A DNA stretch of 44,645 nucleotides from an uncultured Candidatus Peregrinibacteria bacterium (GTDB lineage: Bacteria; Patescibacteriota; Gracilibacteria; Peribacterales; Peribacteraceae): contig CALMES010000151.1 in NCBI GenBank assembly GCA_937863435.1, positions 1 through 44,645 on the forward strand. The letters run 5' to 3'. The notes beneath the pieces are model-generated. The model searched no databases and was not told the origin of the DNA. It saw only the letters and a program-made list of their open reading frames with translations. The translations under genes and the position numbers were made by a program. Positions within the stretch are counted from its first letter, which is position 1. The number at the start of each line of letters is the position of its first letter. This document shows positions 1 through 7,815 of this stretch, in pieces.

Positions 1-1133
1 ATTTGAAATAATTTATAAAAAACATCTTTTGCAATTTTCTTAATTTCAGTTATATGCATTTTATCCAAATATTTTGTGCCTTTGTGAACCAAATCACATC
101 TCAATTGATATAAATCTTCAAAGTCTTTCTTTTCTTCATTTGGAAAAATTAAGCACAAAAATTGAATAATATCTCCCTCATTATGACCCCGACGAGCTTG
201 TGACATAACCTCAATTGCGAACCAGTATTTTAGAAATTCAAAAGATGGCAATCTTTCGCGATTGCTATGAAAAAAAGGGATGGCAGTAAGCAAAGAGTGT
301 CTTTTAAAATTAGAATCAAGAAGCTTAAATAAACCAAAATGCACGTGGCAAGTTGGGCGAACATAATAATTACGACATTCATTTTCAACAGCTTGTTTCA
401 ACCAAAATATGCTTGCAGGATCATTTTTTTCACATGCTTTCCAGTCAATACTTATTGATTTCATATCAGACTTAGTCGGAAACAATATTTTCCCCATAGA
501 AAAATCACGCTCAAACGCCCATGAATCTATTATTGCTTCTTCAAATTCTAACAAAGCCAAAATAATAGAAAGATCTGATCGCAATTGGAATTCAAATTTA
601 GTATAACTTCCTGAATATGTCATTTTTATAATAACCTCATCAGTACTACTGAGAATTTCTATCCGATTGGCTATTATAAAATTTACGCAATGAATGACTG
701 TTTTAAACGGTAAAAATAATTCGACAGAATTGCTGTGGCACTTGAACTTTTCGTTCAACTTATTGACCAGTTGTATGAAAATTTCATAAGCACCTCGATC
801 AATATCTGACAACTTACCTTGAAATTCAATCTGTTCAGTATCGCCTTTTAATGACCCTTTATCCCATTCTATAAAAGTTCTGCTGCTTTTCTCAATCAGA
901 TTATGAGCAATACCAAGTAAAACACTTATTACGTCAGCAGAAGCCAATGACAATAATTTTTGTTGACTAATTATTTTCTCACCTAACTCAAATAATTCTT
1001 TAAAATTTTCATAACGATAATTTAGAATTTTTTGATACGTATTCCAATCATTAACTTCCAGATTCTGCACATAATTCTTAATTTCTTTAAGTTTTTTTAT
1101 AATATTTCTGCCATCATTTTGTGTAGTTTTCAT
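1..1133 (-). CDS. HEPN/ApeA-like protein, 3' end cut by the window edge
   Basis: An open frame with no stop runs from an ATG at 1133 to the left edge (377 codons). The protein is AT-rich and Lys/Ile/Phe-rich, with no signal peptide or membrane segment. Near the visible end it reads LYQLRCDLVHKG (about residues 341-352), matching the R-x4-H signature (R345, H350) of HEPN ribonucleases, in the style of ApeA-like HEPN domains where an acidic helix precedes LR-D-VH. HEPN proteins of this kind act in antiphage abortive systems by cutting RNA, but that role is inferred here. The gene starts 3 nt after the stop of the restriction-modification gene, so the two are probably co-transcribed. No Shine-Dalgarno is visible. 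The gene is incomplete, so further domains may lie outside the window. The reading frame is secure; the family call is moderate. Confidence 0.72.
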   Translation of the reverse strand, partial: MKTTQNDGRNIIKKLKEIKNYVQNLEVNDWNTYQKILNYRYENFKELFELGEKIISQQKLLSLASADVISVLLGIAHNLIEKSSRTFIEWDKGSLKGDTEQIEFQGKLSDIDRGAYEIFIQLVNKLNEKFKCHSNSVELFLPFKTVIHCVNFIIANRIEILSSTDEVIIKMTYSGSYTKFEFQLRSDLSIILALLEFEEAIIDSWAFERDFSMGKILFPTKSDMKSISIDWKACEKNDPASIFWLKQAVENECRNYYVRPTCHVHFGLFKLLDSNFKRHSLLTAIPFFHSNRERLPSFEFLKYWFAIEVMSQARRGHNEGDIIQFLCLIFPNEEKKDFEDLYQLRCDLVHKGTKYLDKMHITEIKKIAKDVFYKLFQ

Positions 1134-1136
1134 AAG

Positions 1137-4100
1137 TTACAGAATCGGAAACCCACCACCTTCCACAATCACCCCATCCACCTCCCTCATCAGCCTGTCC
1201 GTATTCGTAAGCGCCACGACAATCTTCTGCCAGTGATCCAGATCGTCGCTGCTTAAGGTGCGTCCTTTACGATCTTTGAGCCATTTTTGCAGCGGCTGGT
1301 AACCGCCGATGGGGAAGTTCCAAGCTGTTTCTGAGACGCCTTCGAAGTATTGCGTAGCATTGATCCAAACCTTTCCTTTTGACTTGTCATCCTGAGCGCA
1401 GTCGAAGGATATTTTCTCCACCACATTGTCGCCAACAACCGGAAAACTCGTCATGCGTTCGCCAAGGGCAGGATGTTCCAGCAAATGAAATTTGCGAATC
1501 TCGCGCCCGAGCGAAACGAGCTTCCAGAACAATTGCGCGTTGGACGTAAACGACACACGCGGAAAATCGATCTTCAGAAATTCCTTGTAACGTTCGCGAT
1601 AAGTAGGACTGTGCAAAACAGCATAGATGTAATCAAAAATATCCTCTGGTCCACAAGAACTTTTGCCATCGCCAACGCCGTCGGATACCCAATCCAATTT
1701 CAATTTTTTAAGGACCGGTTCATAGACACTTGGAAGCAAATTTGGAATGCGTATTGCTTCATCAAGAATAGGTGAATTTAAATATGTATAAAGTGGGATT
1801 GTATATGTCATTTCTCTTGTTCTATTTGATACTGAGCAACATTCAGTTATCTGGTTGGATACAAAAATATGCCTGAATCCTGAGCTAGCCTGTTGGCGAC
1901 AAACAAGTAGTGAAATATTATTTTTCGATAACAAATGACTCATTATAGGAAATCCTGGAGTTCCAATATATCCTCTAGTTTGGCCGCTATACCAAGTAAA
2001 ACGAGTATCGAAAGGGCGATATAGAATTTTTTTAAATAAATTAGTTTCTTGCTTATTTTTTACATCTTTTTTAGCACCCTGCACTGTCCAATCACGACTA
2101 TCTTTACCGAGATCATACTTAAGACGCAATTCTTGATCTGAAAGCGTTCTAAAATCTTCGACTGATTTTTTAGCATCATTTTCTGTCCAATGAATAGACA
2201 CTCTATCTCTTTCTGTCTTAACACCAGAACCATATACGCCGAATAAATCTCCTAACTTTAGTCCCTTCTCATATTCCCCCATCAACCCAAAATCCTTCGG
2301 CACAAAGAAGAATCCTGGCTTTGGCGCTTCCAATTCCTGCCAATCCGTACTTGTGACATCGTTATTATCTAGGTAATTGTACTTGTATTCCTGTTTGCCG
2401 TAGAGATCGAAATGATGAACTTTTCCAAGTGCTTTCTTTTTGCCAGCGCTGGTTTTTACGAACAGGAAAATACACACACCCTGCTGAATATCGAACACGT
2501 TTTCATCTTTGCTACCGTCTGGCGCCTGTTCTTTGCGCTTACTATTACCGTGCAAGTCCAGCACGTAGAGATGATCGAAGGTTTGCAGCAGGCTTTCGCG
2601 CATGCGACGGTGTGTAATGCCGTCCAGAAACGAATTATTGGTGATCATTGCTACAATTCCCTGTCCGTTTTTATCGATTAAATGATGCGAGAAACGGATG
2701 AATTTGATGTAGTCGTCATCCAAGTTGATCTTCTTCTCGTTCAAATCTTTCTTGTAGTCATCGATCAGATTTCCTATCCACGTCTTGCGCTTTCTGCCAT
2801 CGCTGCCAATTTCGACGGATGCATTTTGTGAACTCACGCTATACGGCGGATTGCCCATCACGACCATTATCGGCAAGTCGCGTTTTACTTCGTCGGCTGC
2901 CATTGCTTCTTCTGTCAGTGCGCCTTGCAGACCTAAGCTGAATAAAGAATCATCTTTTTCCGACGCCTCTTCCAAGCTATTGGTTAAGTAAATTTTCAAG
3001 CGTTTGCGCAAATCAGTTATGCCGCTTTCGGCAAGAGTCATGCTCAACTTCAAGTGTGCGATGGTGTAGCTGGCCATCATCAGCTCGAAGCCATGCAGGC
3101 GCGGAATCAGATGATCGTTCACATACGCTGGCCATTCGCCTGCACTGAGTTCGTACTTGCCATGCGCAAAGCGGATCACTTCGTTTAAAAACGTTCCGGT
3201 ACCAACCGCAGGGTCGAGTATCTGCACGCGGTCGATCATTATTTTGGATTTTGTCTTCTGCTGAACAGAAATATGCTCGACTTGGCTACGATCAATCAAG
3301 CCGCCGGCAAGTCCGAAATGCTGTTTAAGCAGCGCATCCACGCTGCGGACAATGTAACGAACAACGGGGAGCGGCGTATAAAACACGCCTCTGTCCACAC
3401 GCAGCTTGGGGTCGTACTCACGTAAAAAATCTTCGTAGAAGTGGATGATGGGATCTTCGGATAAAATTTTAGCTATGCGAGTATGTGCTTTCGTTATATC
3501 TGGATCTGATAATGCTTGGAAAAATTGATCTGCTTGCATTTCTGAAAGCTCAGCACTAGAGCCTTGTCTCCAAAGGGCAGATAAAGAATTGGTTGCCTTT
3601 GCCAATTCTCCACTTACTTTTTTGAACATTAATCTCACATCACTATGTAAAAATACGTCACAGAGTTCATCAATGATGTATGACAAATCTTTTACAAAAT
3701 TTGCGCCGGCAATATGATCAAAAAAATGCCGTAATAAATGATTGGATTTGGGAATGCAATCCCGGGCTTCCATTCGGGAAAAAGTATCTTTTGTTGAATC
3801 GTGATAACGAGCTACAAAAAGTCCATATACTAAAGTTTGAGCGTAAATATCGGCAAATTGCGACAGAGTAAGATCATGAATTAATTTGGATTTCAATATC
3901 TCAAATATGTCATCTAAATCTCCTCGATCTCTTTTAGAGCTCTGATCCAATATGGTCATAACATTTTCACGCAAAAGTCGTGCCTTGCCACCCATTATTT
4001 TAGCCAAGTGCGACGCCGAGCGAATGGTGTCTATGGGGCCTTCAATAAAATCCTTCAGAGTGCGTACAAGCATTCCGGCAGCGTCTGGATGTGCTTCGAG

Positions 4101-4475
4101 CGTGTCGCCTTTTTTAACCGCGATGATAATCGGATCACCGTATTTTTGTCCGTTTTTATAGAACCGAAACTCGAGCCCATTGGTAAGGATGAGATTGGCG
4201 TAGCCGAAGTAGCGCGCCATCTGTTCGCTCTTCTCTATTTTTTCCAGATTGATATGTACGTCCTTTGCCTCCACCCACGCTATGGGTATTTCGCCTTTCA
4301 GGAAAATAAAATCGGGCCTGCCATGTGCGCTGCCTTTTGGTTCGTTGACTACTTTCAGCTGTGTTGTGGCATCGAAAAGCGCTTTGAGCGCTGGGCGGTA
4401 ACTATGCTCCTGCGCATGGCCAGTTGCGAGCTGAGACTGAATATCGGCCAGATACCGCAGGACTGCTTCTTGCAT
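1137..4475 (-). CDS. Single-chain restriction-modification enzyme (type IIG/type ISP-like, no helicase)
   Basis: A 1112-residue fused nuclease-methyltransferase-specificity protein. Residues 52-71 carry a PD-(D/E)xK nuclease site (GRPDFIF, D55, then VEAKD with E69 and K71). Residues 362-379 hold the FYTP motif that opens gamma-class adenine methyltransferases, 421-430 the SAM-binding DPAVGTGTFL, and 542-546 the catalytic NPPYS. The C-terminus (WNFPIGGYQPLQKWL, then HWQKIVVALTNT) resembles the type ISP specificity domain. True type ISP enzymes are about 1,500 residues because a helicase lies between nuclease and methylase; none is present here, so type IIG-like behaviour (local cleavage) is more likely. 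A TTG 36 nt upstream (4511) is in frame, but ATG at 4475 fits the conserved start better. A dispersed repeat is read through in frame near residue 1022. It probably heads an operon with the HEPN gene. Confidence 0.88.
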   Translation of the reverse strand: MQEAVLRYLADIQSQLATGHAQEHSYRPALKALFDATTQLKVVNEPKGSAHGRPDFIFLKGEIPIAWVEAKDVHINLEKIEKSEQMARYFGYANLILTNGLEFRFYKNGQKYGDPIIIAVKKGDTLEAHPDAAGMLVRTLKDFIEGPIDTIRSASHLAKIMGGKARLLRENVMTILDQSSKRDRGDLDDIFEILKSKLIHDLTLSQFADIYAQTLVYGLFVARYHDSTKDTFSRMEARDCIPKSNHLLRHFFDHIAGANFVKDLSYIIDELCDVFLHSDVRLMFKKVSGELAKATNSLSALWRQGSSAELSEMQADQFFQALSDPDITKAHTRIAKILSEDPIIHFYEDFLREYDPKLRVDRGVFYTPLPVVRYIVRSVDALLKQHFGLAGGLIDRSQVEHISVQQKTKSKIMIDRVQILDPAVGTGTFLNEVIRFAHGKYELSAGEWPAYVNDHLIPRLHGFELMMASYTIAHLKLSMTLAESGITDLRKRLKIYLTNSLEEASEKDDSLFSLGLQGALTEEAMAADEVKRDLPIMVVMGNPPYSVSSQNASVEIGSDGRKRKTWIGNLIDDYKKDLNEKKINLDDDYIKFIRFSHHLIDKNGQGIVAMITNNSFLDGITHRRMRESLLQTFDHLYVLDLHGNSKRKEQAPDGSKDENVFDIQQGVCIFLFVKTSAGKKKALGKVHHFDLYGKQEYKYNYLDNNDVTSTDWQELEAPKPGFFFVPKDFGLMGEYEKGLKLGDLFGVYGSGVKTERDRVSIHWTENDAKKSVEDFRTLSDQELRLKYDLGKDSRDWTVQGAKKDVKNKQETNLFKKILYRPFDTRFTWYSGQTRGYIGTPGFPIMSHLLSKNNISLLVCRQQASSGFRHIFVSNQITECCSVSNRTREMTYTIPLYTYLNSPILDEAIRIPNLLPSVYEPVLKKLKLDWVSDGVGDGKSSCGPEDIFDYIYAVLHSPTYRERYKEFLKIDFPRVSFTSNAQLFWKLVSLGREIRKFHLLEHPALGERMTSFPVVGDNVVEKISFDCAQDDKSKGKVWINATQYFEGVSETAWNFPIGGYQPLQKWLKDRKGRTLSSDDLDHWQKIVVALTNTDRLMREVDGVIVEGGGFPIL
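1387..1410 (-). repeat. Dispersed 24-nt element inside the R-M gene
   Basis: On the minus strand the element begins ATCCTTCGACTGCGCTCAGG and ends ATGA. This CTTCGA...CTCAGGATGA sequence is a short dispersed repeat familiar from intergenic regions of many bacterial drafts. Here it is translated in frame (SFDCAQDDK) in the presumed specificity domain. A related copy lies at 6311-6330, and a partial look-alike at about 32130 in an SRPBCC gene. Confidence 0.7.
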
Positions 4476-4598
4476 ATGCGGGACTCTAGAACAAAGATGT
4501 CTTACTGACAATCTTGAACCGCGCCAAGCATACTACTCCTGTGCAGGAAAATCGGAACGCGACATCCCGACTGCGGCTATAAAAAAATTCTGCATCGT

Positions 4599-4628
4599 CT
4601 GGTTCTTCTGCTTCCTCTGGTTCTTCTG
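4599..4628. repeat. Short 18-bp-period direct repeat downstream of the ABC-F gene
   Basis: CTGGTTCTTCTG occurs at 4599-4610 and 4617-4628, just after the ABC-F stop codon as read on the minus strand. In the frame shifted from the ABC-F frame the minus strand would encode an acidic tail (EDSEEPEEAEEPDD). The rest of the 4476-4634 gap shows no gene. Confidence 0.6.
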
Positions 4629-4634
4629 AATCCT

Positions 4635-6086
4635 CTACAAAGCCCCCAAATCCAACTCTTCATCAATACGAATCTGGCCCATAAATTCCTCGTCGTGGCT
4701 GACGATAATCATACCGCCTTCGTATTCATTGAGCGCCTGTGCGATGACGGGCAGGTGACGGAAGTTGATGTGGTTTGTCGGCTCGTCCAGGATGAGGAGG
4801 GTCGGCTTCTGCAGCATGAAACGTGCGAAGCAGAGCAAGCCTTTCTGGCCTTCGGAAAGCCCGCCGACCGGCGTCTGGATTTTGTCGCCCGGCAGCAGGA
4901 AGCGCGCGGCAGTCGCATAGATTTCCTGATGATTCTGACGCTCCATTTCGGCTTCGAGAATCTGATACACCGTTTTATCTGTCGGCAGACCCGAGAAATC
5001 CTGACGGTAATAGCCGACCTTCACACCCTTGGTAATTTCCGCTCCTTTCTCGCGTCCGCTGGCGATGGCTTCGAGAAGCGTTGTTTTACCAATGCCGTTT
5101 GGACCGGTGATGCGCAGCCTGTGGCGACGGCGCACGGTGATCTTCACTTTTTTGCTGACCGGTTTGTGATCGTGCATCACGGTGAGGGCCGTGATATTTA
5201 CAAGCGGCAACGGGAATTCAGTTGCCTCAATGTTGAATGGCGGAATGGTTTTATCCTCGCGGCGCACATCCACTTTATTCTCTTCGGCTTCCTCGACATC
5301 TTCGCGCATTTTGCTCGCCAGCTTGCGCATTTTTCCTCCTTTGTGAGAAAAGAAGTTGATCTTCTCCTTGCGGTCTAAGATATCTTTTTCCATGCGCGCA
5401 TTCTGGCGTTCTTCGGCCTCGATGATATCGGCGATGCGTTGCACAACATCGTAGTAGTCGCCAACGTACTGGTCGGTTTTGTGCGTATGGGAATCCAGGT
5501 GAATAACGCCGTGTGTAAAGCAGTTTAAGAAGTTGGCATCGTGGGAAATGACAATCGCGGTTTTTTCGTAACCAATGAGGAAGCTCGTGAGATGATCGAT
5601 GCCGGCTGAGTCCAAGTTGTTCGTCGGCTCGTCGAGCAGGAGAATATCCGGCTCGGCGATGAGAGCGAATGCAAGGAGCAAACGCGCTTTCTGGCCACCG
5701 GAAAAGTCTTTGATCTTCTTGCTGTAATCGGTCTTGAGGTTCACGGCATCCAGTACCTTGGCAATGTGGCGATCGAGGTCGTATTTCTTCTCGGTGAATG
5801 CGCCGGCAAAATACTCTGAGACGGTTTTTTCCATATCGGCCGGAGCGATGACCTGCTTGGCGATGCCGATAGTTGTGCCTTTCTTGATGTGAATCTGGCC
5901 TTCTTTCAGCTTGTATTCGCCCATGATCAGTTTGAAAATCGTGCTCTTGCCGGCACCGTTCTGGCCCATGATGGTGAGCTTGGCATTCTCGCGTACCGAG
6001 AAATTGGCCGCCGCCAGAATCGGCTTACGGTGATCGAAGTAGAACGTGGCTTCGTCGAAGCGCAAAATGACATCTCCGTGGTCCAT
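4635..6086 (-). CDS. ABC-F family ATPase (ribosome-associated type)
   Basis: A 483-residue protein with two tandem ATP-binding domains and no membrane segment, which defines the ABC-F class (EttA/Uup/Vga type) that acts on ribosomes rather than in transport. Domain 1 has Walker A GQNGAGKST (about 41-49), signature FSGGQKARL (about 128) and Walker B ILLLDEPTNNLD. Domain 2 has GPNGIGKTT, LSEGQKGLL and LLILDEPTNHINF. The charged interdomain linker (about 215-290, Lys/Glu-rich, KGGKMRKLASKM) is the region that inserts toward the ribosomal P-site in this family. It could be a housekeeping translation factor or an antibiotic-protection protein; the sequence alone does not decide. It is transcribed away from the M23 gene. 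Confidence 0.9.
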   Translation of the reverse strand: MDHGDVILRFDEATFYFDHRKPILAAANFSVRENAKLTIMGQNGAGKSTIFKLIMGEYKLKEGQIHIKKGTTIGIAKQVIAPADMEKTVSEYFAGAFTEKKYDLDRHIAKVLDAVNLKTDYSKKIKDFSGGQKARLLLAFALIAEPDILLLDEPTNNLDSAGIDHLTSFLIGYEKTAIVISHDANFLNCFTHGVIHLDSHTHKTDQYVGDYYDVVQRIADIIEAEERQNARMEKDILDRKEKINFFSHKGGKMRKLASKMREDVEEAEENKVDVRREDKTIPPFNIEATEFPLPLVNITALTVMHDHKPVSKKVKITVRRRHRLRITGPNGIGKTTLLEAIASGREKGAEITKGVKVGYYRQDFSGLPTDKTVYQILEAEMERQNHQEIYATAARFLLPGDKIQTPVGGLSEGQKGLLCFARFMLQKPTLLILDEPTNHINFRHLPVIAQALNEYEGGMIIVSHDEEFMGQIRIDEELDLGAL

Positions 6087-6116
6087 AATTGAGTAGAGTA
6101 AATGGTTTGGTGCCGC

Positions 6117-6145
6117 ATTGTACGGCAGAGAAGTGGGATTTGGAA
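6117..6145 (-). promoter_or_regulatory. Candidate promoter of the ABC-F gene
   Basis: On the minus strand TTCCAA (6145-6140) and TACAAT (6122-6117) are separated by 17 nt. The predicted start lies about 24 nt before the ATG at 6086. The -10 is good; the -35 is weak. Confidence 0.35.
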
Positions 6146-6158
6146 GGCCAGAAGCAAC

Positions 6159-6190
6159 GAATTACGAATTAGGAATCATGAATTACGAAT
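6159..6190. repeat. Low-complexity GAATTACGAATT repeat
   Basis: Imperfect tandem copies of GAATTACGAAT fill this intergenic stretch. Similar TAATTCGTAAT runs occur at about 15255-15290, so it looks like a dispersed intergenic simple-sequence family. The 6087-6380 gap otherwise holds the ABC-F promoter and the palindromes listed separately. Confidence 0.5.
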
Positions 6191-6207
6191 GATAGTACAT
6201 ATACTGC

Positions 6208-6227
6208 GGAGCAGGTATCTACCTGCG
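6208..6227 (+). repeat. REP-like palindrome, copy 1
   Basis: GGAGCAGGTATCTACCTGCG contains the inverted arms GCAGGTA/TACCTGC around a 2-nt centre. The identical 20-mer occurs in reverse orientation at 33024-33043, and a degenerate copy at 33075-33094. Confidence 0.75.
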
Positions 6228-6300
6228 GTTCACTTCTATTCCAAACTTGTTTATTTGGTCATTCATTTTTACAAGACTACGCTGATTATCCTATAAGTCC

Positions 6301-6339
6301 GCGGGTAGTTCTTCGATATGCTCAGGATAAAATACCCGC
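6301..6339. repeat. Nested repeat: palindrome split by a second dispersed element
   Basis: Arms GCGGGTA (6301-6307) and TACCCGC (6333-6339) resemble the REP-like palindrome family of this window. Between them sits CTTCGATATGCTCAGGATAA (6311-6330), a relative of the 24-nt element in the R-M gene. The pair forms a 7-bp stem about 42 nt upstream of the M23 start. It may act as a leader hairpin or may simply be repeat debris. Confidence 0.6.
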
Positions 6340-6380
6340 TCCCCATCAAAGAATTAATTCCTTTCTTCGTCTTCATCTGC

Positions 6381-7031
6381 ATGAAATCATCCATCCTTCC
6401 TTTTCTAATTATTAACACTCTTTGCCTTGCTTCATGCCAGGCAGCATCAAGTAATCTGCAAACACCCGCATCACAACAAGCAGTCAGCGCCTATTCTTCA
6501 TCCGCTTCAATGAATGGAAGCAGCCGTGCATTAACTTTCCCCTACCCGATCAGCAATGGAAAAAACCGCATCACCAAGAAAACACTCGGAACTTATGTAA
6601 CACCAGCTTCATCACCAATCCAACCAGAAAAATTTACGGGCTTTCATACCGGACTCGACTTCGAGACATTTCCAAATGAACAATCAATCGATATACCGAT
6701 CAACGCGGTGTGCGAGGGGAAAGTTCTGTTTACCGGCCATGTAAACGGCTACGGCGGCGTGATGATTCAGAGCTGTACCTATAAGGGAGAAGCGGTGACT
6801 ATTCTCTACGGACATTTGCGACAATCAACGATCAGTGTCAAAAAGAATGATCCGATCAAAGTCGGCGATCGGATTGCCGTGCTCGGAAAAGGCTTTAGCG
6901 CCGAGACGGATGGTGAACGCAAGCACTTGCATCTTGGCATTCATACAGGAAACTCAATCGAGTATCGGGGATATGTGAAGAATGAAAATGAATTGAGCGA
7001 GTGGATTGATCCTTTTGATCACAATTTTTGA
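6381..7031 (+). CDS. Lipoprotein M23 (LytM-type) peptidase
   Basis: A 216-residue exported protein. The start at 6381 gives a signal with lipobox LASC (cleavage before Cys about residue 19), so the mature protein is probably membrane-anchored outside the cell. After a Ser/Ala-rich spacer, the C-terminal two thirds are an M23 metallopeptidase domain with the zinc motifs HTGLD (H-x3-D) and HLHLGIH (H-x-H), plus YGHL. M23 enzymes cleave peptidoglycan cross-links, so a role in wall remodelling is likely; all zinc ligands appear present, so it should be active. A longer in-frame start at 6318 would bury the lipoprotein signal and is rejected. It stands alone between the repeat-rich region and the CsbD-like gene. 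Confidence 0.88.
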   Translation: MKSSILPFLIINTLCLASCQAASSNLQTPASQQAVSAYSSSASMNGSSRALTFPYPISNGKNRITKKTLGTYVTPASSPIQPEKFTGFHTGLDFETFPNEQSIDIPINAVCEGKVLFTGHVNGYGGVMIQSCTYKGEAVTILYGHLRQSTISVKKNDPIKVGDRIAVLGKGFSAETDGERKHLHLGIHTGNSIEYRGYVKNENELSEWIDPFDHNF

Positions 7032-7169
7032 ACAATAAGAAATCACTTTGCTGTAGAGGATTTTTTGCGTTGCCCGCTAGCCGGACGCGAGTATTTCGTA
7101 AGCAAATCCCGCACTGTACGGCTTCTACTCCAGACAAGAGGTTCTTCATTCTTTTTTCCCTTATTTTTT

Positions 7170-7388
7170 ATGACACACGCACACGACTCCGAAACAGACG
7201 ACACCAAGAAAGCGGCAGCCAAAGAAAACGCAAAGGCGTGGATTGATGAATCCAAAGGTCAGGCCGAAAAATGGGTAGGGAAAGTCACGGGCGACAAAGC
7301 CAAGGAAGAAGCCGGCGCCGCCAAGCAGTCCGCTGCCAATGTCGACAAGCACGTAAGCGGGCTCGTCAAGGATCAGGCAGCTATCTGA
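7170..7388 (+). CDS. CsbD-like small stress protein
   Basis: A 72-residue, highly charged Ala/Lys/Glu-rich protein with the CsbD/UPF0337 core DESKGQAEKWVGKVTGDK followed by a second helix-like half. The family is induced by general stress in other bacteria; the molecular role is unknown. A His/Asp-rich stretch (MTHAHDSETDD) precedes the core. ATG at 7170 is chosen because upstream in-frame codons are unlike the family. It lies 138 nt after the peptidase and 64 nt before the next small gene, with a pyrimidine-rich leader and no Shine-Dalgarno. Confidence 0.75.
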   Translation: MTHAHDSETDDTKKAAAKENAKAWIDESKGQAEKWVGKVTGDKAKEEAGAAKQSAANVDKHVSGLVKDQAAI

Positions 7389-7452
7389 TGCGTATCCGCC
7401 TCTCTCTCCTCCGACGCAACTCTCACCTCTTCCTCTGATTCTTCTTCTGCGT

Positions 7453-7707
7453 ATGCCAACTGCCAGCCAAGACATCACATCGTACATGATCGATACCTAC
7501 CGGCAGGCGTCGACCGGTCTGTATCTGGCTGGCGCCATCACTTTCCGCGGCAGAAAGAAAGTGGAAGTTGTGCAGTGGAAGAAACGGACGTTTGACACCC
7601 AGAGTTCTGCGGACGATTTTGTCCGGTCACACTTTCGCGCAAGCGGTCTGCATGAAGCCGCCAGCGAGAGCGAACTGTCCCGCTACGATGCTTCGACGCG
7701 CCGGTAA
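7453..7707 (+). CDS. Small protein of unknown function
   Basis: An 84-residue soluble protein with no family I recognise. It contains a basic centre (FRGRKKVEVVQWKKRTFD) and an acidic/Ser-rich tail. Support comes from its position in a same-strand cluster, its neighbour-like codon use, and the leader TCACCTCT (7423-7430), which recurs before other starts in this window. It ends 108 nt before the histidine kinase start, so the two could be co-transcribed. Confidence 0.6.
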   Translation: MPTASQDITSYMIDTYRQASTGLYLAGAITFRGRKKVEVVQWKKRTFDTQSSADDFVRSHFRASGLHEAASESELSRYDASTRR

Positions 7708-7815
7708 ATCGCACCTGTCTTCCGTGATGCGGCGGAAGCAGTGTGCCAATGCCGGTCTACCGGCATTTACAATGAAGGGATTTGTGAGTATTTTTCTCTG
7801 CCGCTTCATCAATAC

